Shown one piece after another: positions 1 through 12,900 of a stretch of DNA of 64,000 bases. The translations under genes and the position numbers were made by a program. The notes under the pieces were generated by a model. It saw only the letters and a list, made by a program, of their open reading frames with translations, searched no databases and had not been told where the DNA came from. The first letter of the stretch is position 1. Each line of letters begins with the position of its first letter. Origin of the DNA: Bathymodiolus brooksi (taxonomy: Eukaryota; Mollusca; Bivalvia; Mytilida; Modiolidae); assembly GCA_963680875.1 (NCBI GenBank), contig OY804585.1, positions 30,866,186-30,930,185 on the forward strand, read 5' to 3'.

Positions 1-1645
1 GGTCACTCGTTTTTTGTTGCGGACGCCATCAGTTTTTATGGAAACACTAAAAACTTACGCGATTGTCCCGACCTTGGTTGTTATTTTCTTATAGTTTCTG
101 ATTATAAATCATGAATGAGATACCTATGAAATATCCTTAAAAATAGATGTTTTGTTATTTCAAACATGTTATCATGTCGTAGCCCAAATTTTAGCGGAAG
201 TTGCTAATTATTTACTGAAATTATCGTACATCATTGATCGGAAATGGTACCCTTATTTTGTTAATATCCTAAAAGTTCTAAATGTTGACCTTGGCAGCAA
301 ATTTGAATTAGGAATGAAACTAAACCCAACATGAAAATCTTTTAAAGTAATTTTAAGCCAAAAGGAAATCCTTCACCTGAAAAAGATGTTAGCCAAAAGA
401 CAGTGAGAAAATTTATACCTAAATGGAAAATAGGGAGAAAATGGTTGATGCATGATGCGAACAAGGGAATGGGGTGTTTCCTAGGCTATATGAGGAAAAT
501 TGGACTTTTAGTGTTATGGAAGATATGGAGAGTTCAAATGAGGGATCTCTCACCATAGTTGGCTAGTGAAATTTAATTTTGGCAAGTAGATTTCAATAGT
601 TATTAGCCAGATTGGCGAGTAACTTTAAAAAATGGTTTCTCACACTGGGGTGGGTGGAGGTTGTTGAGAAAAATATTGATCAGTGTGTAATGCCAAAACT
701 TTATGTCTTTAACCTCAAACCTGCTTTGTTAATTATCTGATAGACACATGCTATATTTCAACTTATTGGACACAATTGTTTGCTTACATCAGATTTCTTC
801 TTATAAAATCTTTCCCCAAAAAATTTATACTGAGGTTAATTTTGTCGAAAATTTTTGCCTACAAATGCAAATTGTTTTCTATTTTTTCTTCATGGTCTTC
901 ATATAATGTTGTGATTCAAGATTTTAATCAAATTCAGAAGTTAAACAAAAATGTTAATTTGAACATGAAAAATTATGATATAAATATAGTATTTATGAAC
1001 TTCAAGAATTCATGACTGAGTTTATATCGCTAAAAGTTTAAATTCATTAATAAATAAAAACATATTCAAATTGTTATGACAAACTGTTATTATTATATTA
1101 TTTTGCACATGAAAATTTTATTAGAATTGACCAATAATGACTTTAGCAGATTATTTTTTTTCTGAAAAAAACATGGTTTACATGAAATATAGTGGGAAAT
1201 ATCTGAAGTGACAAACAATTATGTTCACTTACTGTACCTTTATAATATATAATGTATATAAAATACCTTTATAACAGAGAATGATATAGTCTGATTAAGT
1301 CAATAAAGAGGCATTGTTCAGTGATGGAAGATAATGGTAACTCTGTCTTTGGATTATTTCAGTTCTGTAAGAGTTATGTCCCTTTTGAGTAGGCATTTGT
1401 ACAGATAGTTTCGGTAGTTTTAGTTTTTCCAATTTTATTTCAACCCCAATTCCCTTATACTTTGAATATTCATATATATTTTAGAGTTAACTCGAATAGA
1501 GTTTTTTCCCTTTGTAGAAAAAAATATGTTCTTTCAATAAAAAAATGCATTTGTGTATTTACATAGTTTCTCTCACTGAAATTATATCAAAATACCTACC
1601 AAAGAAAGACATTCCATAAATCAGTCTATGATTAGATTTGCTGTA
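1..1645. other. AT-rich DNA without a recognised gene
   Basis: I see no coding exon, RNA gene or clear repeat here. Open frames are short and have ordinary AT-rich composition with no domain signature. It may be intron or intergenic DNA downstream of the minus-strand gene that starts near 19 kb. Confidence 0.5.
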
Positions 1646-1649
1646 ATGA

Positions 1650-2330
1650 ATATAAATCTTTTTATGGTGATGATAAAAGAGATAAATATTTTTTTATTGA
1701 GCATGCAAAGACATGATTTATCCTATGAATACTTTGCAAGACAACATCTATGTTCATTTTTGACAACAAAGTGTTTTGTAAAATTGTTGGAATTCCAATG
1801 GGAACAAATTGTGCTGATTTGTTTTTGTATAGCTATGAATCTCAATTAATGGCTTTTGACTCTAAAGAAAAGCTTCAAAGCACTCACTGACTAGTTTATT
1901 TAACAATATATGTAGAAAATTATCAAAAACATAAACTTCTTCTTCTAATTCCAATTACAGGAGTAGACTCTATGGTTAGAATGTGAAACAATCCTAATTT
2001 TCTAAAATTTGTAAAACATATTTATCCCAAGGAACTTACAATAAATAAGACTAACTCAACAACAAAATGGGGTTAATTTTTGGATTCAGACATATCCTTT
2101 TCCCAAGGTAAATCTAATACTCATGTTTCCAACTAAAGAGACACATTTTATTTCCCTATTGTCAATTTCCTTTTATTGGATGGCGATGTTCCTTTACAAG
2201 TACTAGTGGTATGAATGAAGAATAATGTGAGAACATAGCATGAAATAATTAGAGCCCAGTTTTTAACTCTATCATGTCTATAGTAGGGCTTCTTTGTTAT
2301 GTTACCCTACAATGTGCTACAATAAACTAG
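1650..2330 (+). pseudogene. Decayed non-LTR retrotransposon reverse transcriptase
   Basis: Around 1783-1845 one frame reads VGIPMGTNCADLFLYSYE. This matches the GIPMGTNCAPLLADLFLYSYE block of a reverse-transcriptase family common in molluscs, with the PLL lost. About 300 bases on (2147-2200) the segment FPIVNF followed by LDGDVP matches the block that normally precedes YGVYISQLIR in the same family. Stops and frameshifts lie between the two blocks, so it cannot make an enzyme. The minus-strand fragment at 23184-23498 carries the downstream part of the same kind of protein. Family placement is from remembered motifs. Confidence 0.7.
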
Positions 2331-2560
2331 TAAGCAAAGCAAGAAAAAAATGGCTTCAATTGTCTGCCATCATCTACAACACCAGTAATGGAGATGTTAG
2401 AAGACTATATTATTAGCATGAAATCAAATGCAAAAGATGTTTGTCATACACTATTATATTAATAAGCAAATATTAGATAGCTATTTGCATACTAAGTCTG
2501 AAAAGATATTGTTGTTATTCACCTTTGTGTTAAATATAGTGTCTTTGCGGTTTCCATGGC
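2331..2560. other. AT-rich DNA without recognised feature
   Basis: No gene or repeat recognised between the reverse-transcriptase remnant and the repeat cluster starting near 2.56 kb. Confidence 0.4.
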
Positions 2561-3535
2561 AACGGCAGGCATTTTGAAATTTCCAAGCCTCAAAACCATT
2601 TATACACATGCCATACAACATTTCTATTAAGTTTCATCCAATTCCGAGCACTTTAAATTGTTCACGTTTTTTGTGGCAATGGCGGCCATTCTGAAATTTC
2701 TAAGCCTCAAAATTATGTGTACACATGTCAGACAAAATTTCTGGAAAGTTTCATCCAATTCCAAGCACCATAGCAAACCAACGATGAATATCAATTCGCA
2801 ACATCATAATCTACTTGGAAACCAAATTTCGCCCAAATCAGAAGATTTTTGTACTTGGCGGCCATTTTATACCTTGGTTACCATGGCAACGGCCGCCATT
2901 TTGATTTTTTTCAACCCCCCCCCAAAAGCTGTCACATACAATGGTGGATATTCCTACAAAGTGGATCATAATATAGCTCCCAAACCATGGATATCAATTC
3001 CCAACATCAAAATCTACTTGGAAACCAAATTTCGCCCAAATTGGAGGATTTTTGTATTTTGGCAGCCATTTTGGATTCAAAATGGCCACCATAGCAAACC
3101 AACGATGATTATCAATTCGCAACATTAAAATCTACTTGGAAACCAAATTTCGTCCAAATCGGAGGATTTTTTTATTTTGGCGGCCATTTTGGATTCAAAA
3201 TGGTCACCATAGCAAACCAACGATGGATATCAATTCGCAACATCATAATCTACTTGGAAACCAAATTTCGCCCAAATCGAAGGATTTTTGTATTTTGGCA
3301 GCTATTTTGGATTCAAAATGACCACCAGAGCAAACCAACGATGAACATCAATTCGCAACATCATAATCTACTTGGAAACCAAATTTCGCCCAAATTGGAG
3401 GATTTTTGCATTTGGCAGCCATTTTGTACCTTGGCAACGGCCGCCATTTTGATTTTTTTCAACCCTCCCCCCCCCCCAAAATCTGCCACACACTACGGTG
3501 AATATTCCTACAAATTTTCATGAAGTTTGATGAAA
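2560..3535. repeat. Tandem repeat of about 119 bp with GGCGGCCATTTTG motif
   Basis: The block GCAAACCAACGATG recurs at about 2773, 3093, 3212 and 3330, so neighbouring units are spaced about 118-120 bases. Each unit carries a CTACTTGGAAACCAAATTTC segment and ends in a GGCGGCCATTTTG-like motif. The outer edges have looser copies with CCATGGCAACGG. The same CCATTTTG-rich composition returns at 7.64-8.23 kb, so both probably derive from one transposon family. The open frames here are products of the repeat. Confidence 0.75.
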
Positions 3536-4015
3536 GGAATCCAATTTTTTTTTAAATCCCCCCTTTTTTGTTTCCATGTGGCAACTGCGGAAAAGTTTGT
3601 CCAACTGATTCCGATTTTTTTTGGCTTATCTCGTTCCACTAGATGTGGATGTTGTTCCTATCAAGTTTCATCAATTTCTGTTTGTCGAGTAACCTGCTAT
3701 GATCATTTTTGTGTTTTTCAATTTTTTAGCATTTTGGCCATTTCCATGGCAACGACGGCCATTTTGAAAATTTCGAAAGTAATCTGCACATCTACTCATA
3801 GTGCTTAACATTCCTGTGAAGTTTCATTGAGTTCCGTTCCGTAGTCGCCGAGAAATGTGTCGGATAAACTTTTGGCGGAAGAAAGAAAGAAAGAAAGAGA
3901 AGAAGAATAATAAGAATAATAATAAGAAGAAACGGAGCAAACACAATATGTCTCCCAAACTTTGTTTGGGGGACATAATTTCAAAATCTTCATCATAAAG
4001 GTTATGATTTAGCAA
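3536..4015. repeat. Repeat tail with GAAA/GAATAAT simple repeat
   Basis: CCATTTTG-family sequence continues to about 3800. A purine-rich simple repeat (GAAAGAAAGAAAGA, then AATAATAAGAATAATAAT) fills about 3880-3935. A short palindrome, CCCAAACTTTGTTTGGG, follows at about 3955-3971. The two overlapping minus-strand frames here are low complexity and are not annotated as genes. Confidence 0.65.
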
Positions 4016-4261
4016 CTATAGTTGACTCTTTGCTAAAAAATATAGATAATCTGCTGGTAGAACTAGCAATTAAATCTGTACATTTTTATTTCACTCCAAA
4101 TTATATTACTTTTTATATTCAATTCCAACAAATTGATAACCTACCAGTATTTATTCTGGTCTCCCATGAAAATCCAACTATCCAATTATGATTTTGTTGT
4201 CCTAAAAGTAATGTCTTTAACCAACAAATTCTATCTTCTTAGCTAGTAGTCAGTTAACTAC
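4016..4261. other. Unique AT-rich spacer
   Basis: Nothing recognised. Confidence 0.4.
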
Positions 4262-4660
4262 AAGCATTCACTGACACTGCTATTGTACTGTCCATGTTTA
4301 TGTTGTCATTCACTGACCCTGCTATTGTACTGTCCATGTTTATGTTGTCATTCATTAACCCTGCTATTGTACTGTCCATGTTTATGTTGTCATTCATTGA
4401 CACCTGCTATTGTACTGTCCATGTTTATGTTGTCATTCACTGACCCTGCTATTGTACTGTCCATGTTTATGTTATCATTCACTGACCCTGCTATTGTATT
4501 GTCCATGTTTATGTTGTCATTCATTAACCCTGCTATTGTACTGTCCATGTTTATGTTGTCATTCACTGACCCTGCTATTGTACTGTCCATGTTTATGTTG
4601 TCATTCACTGACCCTGTTATTATACTCTCCATGTTTATGTTGTCATTTATGGTTGTAAGT
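4262..4660. repeat. 42-bp minisatellite, small array (same family as 53-55 kb)
   Basis: About nine copies of a 42-bp unit containing CTATTGTACTGTCCATGTTT and TATGTTGTCATTCACTGACC. It is the reverse complement of the unit at 53.08-55.12 kb (ATGGAGAGTACAATAGCTGG). Because 42 is divisible by 3 and the unit lacks stops, long frames open on both strands. They are not genes. Confidence 0.95.
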
Positions 4661-5033
4661 GTGTGGTCATTTTTGAGTGGAAGACTGCAGATTTTTTAAT
4701 TGTTTGTTTATATCTGTATTAGCGTTGGAGATCCAATTATCAAGTTGGTGGACGTTGGGATTCCATTAACAAGCTTATCCCTGCCACATTTTTGTGTCTG
4801 TCCAAAGACAGAAAACTGGATATTCAATTGCATGTCACAGTCTTTTTTGTGTTCAATGATTTGATATGAGAGGTTAATGTTGTTAATTTGTTGATATTGG
4901 TGGAATTCTTGATTCTTTTTATAATCTTTAACTTACAATAATAAGAAAGAGCAAATAATATATTTACATTACACAAATATAGAATTTAAATAAAAATTGG
5001 AAATTTAGATGAATCATTGGTACATAATCTGCT
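4661..5033. other. Unique spacer between two minisatellites
   Basis: No gene or repeat recognised. Confidence 0.4.
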
Positions 5034-5848
5034 TCAAAGATTTCTTGATGAAACCTGATTCTGCCAATCCTGTATAGGACCTCAGGTTTTTTTGATGAAA
5101 CCTGATTCTGCCAATCCTGTATAGGACCTCAGGTTTTCTTGATGAAACCTGATTTTGCCAATCCTGTATAGGACCTCAGGTTTTCTTGATGAAACCTGAT
5201 TCTGCCAATCCTGTATAGGACCTCAGGTTTTCTTGATGAAACCTGATTTTGCCAATCCTGTATAGGACCTCAGGTTTTCTTGATGAAACCTGATTCTGAC
5301 AATCCTGTATAGGACCTCAGGTTTTCTTGATGAAACCTGATTCTGCCAATCCTGTATAGGACCTCAGGTTTTCTTGATGAAACCTGATTCTGCCAATCCT
5401 GTATAGGACCTCAGGTTTTCTTGATGAAACCTGATTTTGCCAATCCTGTATAGGACCCCAGGTTTTCTTGATGAAACCTGATTCTGCCAATCCTGTATAG
5501 GACCTCAGGTTTTTTTGATGAAACCTGATTCTGCCAATCCTGTATAGTCCTCAGGTTTTCTTGATGAAACCTGATTCTGCCAATCCTGTATAGGACCTCA
5601 GGTTTTCTTGATGAAACCTGATTCTGCCAATCCTGTATAGGACCTCAGGTTTTCTTGATGAAACCTGATTTTGCCAATCCTGTATAGAACCTCAGGTTTT
5701 CTTGATGAAACCTGATTCTGCCAATCCTGTGTAGGACCTCAGGTTTTCTTGATGAAACCTGATTTTGCCAATCCTGTATAGGACCTCAGGTTTTCTTGAT
5801 GAAACCTGATTTTGCCAATCCTGTATAGGATCTCAGGTTTTCTTGATC
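5034..5848. repeat. 47-bp minisatellite with hairpin-forming unit
   Basis: About 17 copies of a 47-bp unit (TTTTCTTGATGAAACCTGAT, then TCTGCCAATCCTGTATAGGA, then CCTCAGG). Within each unit AAACCTGA pairs with TCAGGTTT across a 23-base loop, so single strands could fold into a row of hairpins. Variants are mostly TCTGCC/TTTGCC single-base changes. Confidence 0.95.
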
Positions 5849-6360
5849 CCAAAGACTTTTAATTATTTGGTTTTCCAATCTTTCGACTATTCAGTGTATT
5901 TGGTGAAGGTTATTCCAGAAACATGGCATACACTCTAAATTAGATATCTACAATTTTTTCATAGTTTTAAATATTGTAAAACCACTGATGATGTACATGA
6001 CTTCCCTGTTATTCATTGTAAATAAGACAACTTTAATTCACATGACCGTTGAAAACCAGGTAACAATTTTCGTAGGCTACATTTCAACACCCCATCATCA
6101 GTAATCCAGTCCTCACGATGAACACCGGTCCCAAGACCAGTAATAACTTTGTTCGGACCAGTGAATTTTTCAGTTTTCATTTAGAACTATATAAAAATAA
6201 ATGCAAGAATTTAATTCGGACCAGTAAATTCAAATTTCATTTTGAGGACTGGTAACCTACAGTTGATTACATTTGTTTCTAATCCATCACCTGTGAGTGA
6301 ATTCCTATGAAACCTGTCGATTCAGTTTTGTGCCATAACTATTCTGAAGTGCGAGTTGGG
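5849..6360. other. Intergenic or intronic DNA with a dispersed repeat fragment
   Basis: The first ~110 bases (TTTGGTTTTCCAATCTTTCG, then GGTGAAGGTTATTCCAGAAA) match segments at 19.4 kb, 33.15 kb and 48.7 kb, so this is a dispersed repeat of unknown class. The rest looks unique. Confidence 0.5.
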
Positions 6361-6430
6361 CGATTGCTGTTTATCGCCACCTCAGCAAGAGGCGAATATG
6401 CTACCCATTATACCACCGATGCAGTTATAT
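6361..6430 (-). repeat. Half tRNA-Gly-like sequence (SINE head or tRNA fragment)
   Basis: On the minus strand it reads GCATCGGTGGTATAATGGGT, followed by an anticodon-arm-like stretch. This resembles the 5' half of tRNA-Gly and matches the head of SINE family S2 (for example at 13952). No 3' half with a T-arm or acceptor partner follows, so it is not a working tRNA gene. Confidence 0.55.
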
Positions 6431-6840
6431 ATATACTATTCTGAAGTCATAAGCTTAAACATAACAACACTTAAATTTCCATATTGGTCAAATTGAACCG
6501 ATTATGAAAGATATAATCTGATTGGTCAATACATGTATATCACTCATCGTCGTTAACCCACATGTGAATGTCATCCATTACTCCTATTATTATATCAATT
6601 TACCAGGAAATCATTTTCTTTTTAAAAATGTACAATTGGATTGGCTGTAAAAAAAAAATTGTCAGATACAATTCCCCTAATCATGACCTTGCCATGCAAC
6701 CCTTATTCCCCCATCAATGTACTATTACTTCCTTTCACAATTCAATATTTGTTCAATTATTTATTACATGTATTTATTTCTTGTGTATATTGTGTAGTGA
6801 GCTCTGTTATATAAAAATAAAAATTACAAAAAAACCCTAC
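6431..6840. other. Putative intron or 3' flank of the kleisin-like gene
   Basis: It lies immediately beyond the last recognised donor (GTAGGG on the minus strand). No further exon was recognised. Confidence 0.4.
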
Positions 6841-6946
6841 CACTTTTCTTTTTCTTCAGCTCTGGAGCAATAGAAGGTAATCCTAAATCTTCTAACTCAT
6901 CATCTGAATCTACAGTTGCAGTTGAAAATAATCTACTGTTGTAAAC
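6841..6946 (-). CDS. Exon 6: 35 codons plus one base, last recognised exon
   Basis: Acceptor TTTGTTTCAG, coding [20 protein letters not shown], then [15 protein letters not shown], then donor G followed by GTAGGG (phase 1). It has an acidic stretch (DSDDELED) and ends in a basic tail. The protein must continue to the left. Confidence 0.7.
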
Positions 6947-9900
6947 CTGAAACAAATGTAAATGGCATCAGAGATCTACAAGCTGAGTTGTTTTTGCTTT
7001 CAAGAAGAGAAATCATGTTGTCTTTTGTTAACCAACGGTTCCCACGAATGGCACAAAATTTTGGATCAAAAATTATTTTTAACAGCCCAACCCCCCTTGA
7101 CTTGACCTATATTTTATCTGTCTAGGTTGGTTTGGTTGATTCATGGTGTTTAATGCCACTTTCAACAATATTTCAGTTATATCATGGCGGTCAGTTTTAT
7201 CGGTCTAAAGATAGGTTTAAAAGTCAATCTAACAGATAGAAGAACTTCAGTCAATACTTGGAAACTTAACGACAAATGTCTGACAACTCAAATTCAAACT
7301 TTACCTGTATATTTTTTCTGTCGAAATTTCAAGCCAATCGGATAACTAAAACATGGGGAAAAATATCAGAAGTATTGTGGTGGTGGCCATCTTTGATTTT
7401 AAATAAAATTAGTAGAAATATTCTTATATTATAATAATTCACTCTTCCATGCTGTTTCTGAGAAGATTTGCTAAATTTTCAGCTAATCCCAAAGTATTAC
7501 TGGCCTTGCCAGCCATGTTGAATTTCCGATCAGCACCAAAAACAGTCCTGTCCATCTTGGATAGAGGATGAACTAATGGATAGTTTAAAAATAAGACACT
7601 TAAGGACCATGCCAGTAAGGTTCGATTTAATTTGACATATTGGTTAACATTTTTATCCCCCGCCCCCGCAAAGCAGAGCGGGGGATATGGAAATGCCAGG
7701 CGTCCGTCCGTCCGAGATATGTTGTAAGCGCTTTAAGATTTTTATTTGTTGACCAATTGATTTCAAACTTACACACAAGCATTATATTAGAAATCTCTAG
7801 CTTAAGTTCGAAATTGGAAAAAAAATTGTGAGAATGGCAGCCATTTTTAAGATGTCTGCCAAAACACAACAAAATTTCAAAGTGGTACAATTTCAACGAA
7901 AATTGATATTTAGAAGATTTTCGACCTGAGGAATGTGATAGTGACAAATGCGATTTAAAAATGGCAGCCATTGCAGCCATTATGGTGGCCATTTTGACAG
8001 CTATTTTCAATATGGTCGCCAAAACAGATAAAAAAAAATTGAAGTGCTCCAATGCTCTAATTACAAAGAAAATTGATATTTAGGGGTTTTTAGAGGAATG
8101 TGATCGTGACCAATGCGATTTCAAAATGGCGGTCATTTTGGCATCCATTTTTAAGATGGCCGCCAAAATGCATAAAATTTCGAAGTGCTCCAATTTCAAA
8201 GTAGCTCTTTCCCCAAATTTCCTGACATCCAAAACTTTTTTCTGTATAACATTTTTTATATACAATAGCTAGCACAATTAAAATAACAAATGATTTCTAA
8301 TATAGAACCCATATAAAGGCTTGCTAGAAACACAAGCAAAATTCTTGACTGATTATTGACGACACAGCTTCTTTAAAGATTAGTCCATTTCAGTCATAGG
8401 AACTAATGAAAGTAATTTATACACAGATCTATGTAAATATGCGGGGGACATTGGCTATGGCATAGCAATCTTGTTAAATGATACCATAGTTTTGTCAAAA
8501 TCAACCTAATCTGCATATTCAACAAAAATAAGCAAAACTATAGATTTTACAGAAAACCTCTCAAAATATGTTTAAAAATGTTTATCATTTATCTATAGTT
8601 TTAAGTTCCATTTCTATCTAACCTAAACAAAGATAGAGCTATTTGAAGTGTTTACACCCTATGTTCTATTTACCTTTGTTAACTTTTCAGAACACAGTTT
8701 CCTTCCAGGTGATGTCATAATGTTATCCTTGTCAAAGGTCTGCATCTGTCTTTTCTTCATTGGTGCCAGCTGTGGAGTTTGACACAGCGTGTCAGATGTC
8801 ACCTGCATATTCATTTTCATATCCAAGATAGGGATATCAGTTTTACTGTCCACGATAAGTTTTCCTTTTTTCCTCTTGTAGTTGTATCTTGCTACAAATG
8901 AAATCATAGGGATAAATTGCTAGCAATATATGAGAACTGTCTCCTTGGTGTAAGGGCAGCTAGCTTGCCCTTGCCTTGAGTGTTGTACATGGTGGTGGGA
9001 TCCCTGGTCTGATCAAACCAAAGACTATATATCAAATCGGTATTTGCTGCTTCTCCGCTGAGCTCGCAGAATTAAGGAGCAAACAGGTTGTCTCTGCATC
9101 AGGATAATGTGTCTGATTGGAGCGAAATTTTTATCTGTAGACTTTTGTTCAAGTGAGCTATCCAACTATATACATGTTGGTCTAGTACAATGCAGACATC
9201 AATCCAACTATATACATGTTGGTCTAGTACAATGTGGACATCAATCCAACTATATACATGTTGGTCTAGTACAATGTGGACATCAATCCAACTATATACA
9301 TGTTGGTCTAGTACAATGTGAACATCAATCCAACTATATACATGTTGGTCTAGTACAATGCAGACATCAATCCAACTATATACATGTTGGTCTAGTACAA
9401 TGTGGACATCAATCCAACTATATACATGTTGGTCTAGTACAATGTGGACATCAATCCAACTATATACATGTTGGTCTAGTACAATGTGGACATCAATCCA
9501 ACTATATACATGCACAGGGGCTAGGTGCGTCCGAAAAAAAAAAAAAAAAAAAAAATACTATATAATACTACAAGGGGGCGAACTCACTTGCTTCCATTTT
9601 TTTAAGTCGTCGTGTTAAATTGATCGTAACTTCGGAACGCCTTAATATTTTCAAAAAATGTTTCCACCAGTCGAAAGTCAAGTAATTTTCCTTTCCAAAG
9701 AGACCCCAATTGTTAGTGTAGGCCTCCGAACTGCTGAGGTATCATACACGAACCAAAACAAAACGGCGTGAAAATCCGAAGTCGTACAAACGTTGGGTTG
9801 ACCACTTCCCATCTGTGTACAGACTTTCCCATGCGTAAACGAGTCATTTTGACTAGCTAAATACTTTCATCCATTCAAATTATGATAAAATTTCTTACCT

Positions 9901-12900
9901 TACGCCAATTTATATGTCCTTTAAGTCTGTTTTTGAAAGAAATCCCATTTGCATCCTTGACAAACGCCATAGATGTGAAAATTGAGAGAGTTCTAACGGG
10001 CTTTTTGATTGGTATTATATAGTATTTTTTTTTTTTTTTCGGACGCACCTAGCCCCTGTGTATACATGTTGGTCTAGTACAGATATCATCATCATCTCAT
10101 CGAATGTAACTTGCTCTTGTCATAATATAGAAAATTAAAAACAAATATCATATGGAAATTACTTGTTCAAAACTCTCACATGGAGAAGCTTTGAATGATA
10201 TTGGGGTCGTTGTGATCATGATCGTATGGTAGTTGGATTTATAACTATCTATGAAATCACTGCCTATCACCACTAATGTTGTGGGTTCAAATCCTGCTCA
10301 GGCTGGTGTACTCGATGCAACATTATGTGATAGTTTGTCAGTGACTTGCGGCAGGTCAGTGGTTTTCTCCAGGCACTCCGGTTTCCTCCACCAATATAAC
10401 TGAAATATTGTTGAAAAAAGTGTTAAACACCATAACCCTAACCCTGTTTCTTCTTTATTTCTTTTCTTTTAAGGCATTTAAATGTGCCCATTCAATATTT
10501 TTTCCCAATAAACATATGCTGACATCTTTCCTTCATGTTCTAATATTGCACATTAAATTTTTCTCTCAATTCGGTCATTATAATCTTTTGGGGGTGATGG
10601 ACCGGTCCATAAACTGCCATATGACCCTCTGTGCTATGAGCGATTTGTTAAATATTGCCCCTCACAATTCAATCATGTTGCATACACAGCTTGTGCAATA
10701 TGATATACTGCTCGAGACAATATTTCTCACTATTAGTGCAATATACATATAAAATTACCATATATTTGTATCTATCAATAGCTTCATAGTATATTTTATA
10801 TTGCAAGCCTTATACAACAGCTAGACCATGCCCAGACATACAGAAAGTACCTACCAGATTTAGCAAAGAGAGAATGAAGATAGACTTGACTATCTGTTTC
10901 CTGAACTGGAGCCATAGGAATTATCTGAAAATACATAATAGGAATAACACATGCCAATACATATTGAATATTAAAATACTTCTTTAAATTACTGTAAACC
11001 GGGAAATTTTCGTGCCGTCTTTTTTTCTTGATTTACTGACGAAATACACATTTGCGCTGTGTCATATTTTCCCGACGGTAAAGATCTGCCTTGATCTTTC
11101 TTAGGTAGTTTGACCACATCATCGAATTGTTTGTACAATTAATTAAAACTGTTTGATAATGATTTAATTAATCCTATACGAGATCGATAAATGATGATCC
11201 CCCCCTACGGCTTTAACTATACTTACGCATTTTGTGAGTAGTTTTCTTATATATTCACCTCACTTGAGTTTTGAATGTTAAAGAGGAACAATGTATAAAT
11301 TTCTGATAAAAACGTCGGCATCAAAATCATCATTACTTCCAAAAACTGACAAGCCTTCTTTTGAGTGCCAACAAGGAAGTTGAGCATGAAAAACAAGAAA
11401 CTGGATAATTTTGAAATCGATCTGAGGTTAAGTGTCATAAAGCCAATACACGCACGCTGGCTTGTAAAAACACTCACACAATTATTAGACAGAACTGACT
11501 TGATCAAAAGTGCATTCGAGGCCGCGGGCATTGTTGTTAATCAGTAAACTCTTTGAAACGTGATAAGTAACAGGTGTGGATTAAGGGTTGAAGTGTGACA
11601 TGTTTACACAACACTTACTGTTTATTGTGCTAATCAAATGTCAATTGATGTTTTGATATTTTAACAAGCTTATAAATAATAAATATTGTATCATTTTATT
11701 TTGTATCTAATAATTTATTTTATGGAAAACTAATATCCTACGTAGAACATCGCTTTGCATCCGACGTCTGCTTAGAAATGGTCATGCTTTTTTCTCCCGA
11801 TTTATCTATGAAAAATTGTCAGATTTGGCATTTCCTTGAAATATTCTATTCTACTTACTAGTATTTTTCCCTTTCTTGAAATATTCGCGACAGCTTTATT
11901 TTCAAGCTTCCAATGTTACCGCGAAAATTACCCGGTTTACAGTATGATAACAATGTAATTTCAAAATAATTCAAAAATAATTTTACAAAATTGAAGTACT
12001 GGTAAATTGATATGATTAGATAAACTTTGAGAGACTGTTGACCGTATTAGTGAGATGAATGTTTATTAGAGTTAAAATAACAAGTAAATACGGTTTGGAG
12101 GGTCTTAAACTGGTCGCTTACACCAGGTGACTGTATATACATTCTCATCTTCGCTAGCCAAGTGTTACGATCCGCTCTACTTATCTTCACCCTTGGCATC
12201 GCTAGACGGATTTTCGAGGTCACACGGTGACGGTTTATATGTAATGCAGCTAGTGGTAGCTACAACCAATCAGAACGCGCTTTACACTTCCCGTCTTCGT
12301 GCCAACAAAGACATCTTTTCCGTCTATAATAGCTGTTATAGATTTGCTCTGACTGTCTGTCAATGATTTTATATTAATTTTTTCACAAATCTTCACTTGA
12401 AAATCAGCCATATTATAATCTTGAGTCAATTTTCAGGGCATTTAAACGAAAGGAAATGAAAGCCTCGTGTCGATTGGCTGAAAATGACATCATTACAAGG
12501 GGAGTAACTGTCAAGATCCAGCAGGTGGCAGTGCGCGGGAATTACGAAAATCCGTCTAACGATGCCAAGGGTGAAGATGAGTAGAGCGGATCGTAACCCT
12601 TGGCTAGCGAAGATGATACATTCTGTACATACATTTAGAATATTAAAATACATACAATGTACTTTAATTATAATAATAAATCTATTTCAAAATAATTCCA
12701 AGATAATTTTACACTGTACTGTACAATGAATATATCTTGCCAGCAATTTCAATTGAAGAAAAAACCAGAGTCGAACAGTTTTTGTTTTTTTGTTTGATGG
12801 CGTTTAGCGCCACTTTCAACAATATTTCAGTTATATCGTGGCGGTCAGTTTTATTGGTGGAGGACCCGGAGAAAACCACCAACCTATCGCTAGTCACTGA

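Noticed and set aside
3805..4015. Serine/tyrosine-rich small proteins
   Set aside because: Translation of the GAAA/AATAAT simple repeat.
9099..9565. [14 protein letters not shown] and [14 protein letters not shown] repeat proteins
   Set aside because: Amplified SINE segment; both strands are open.
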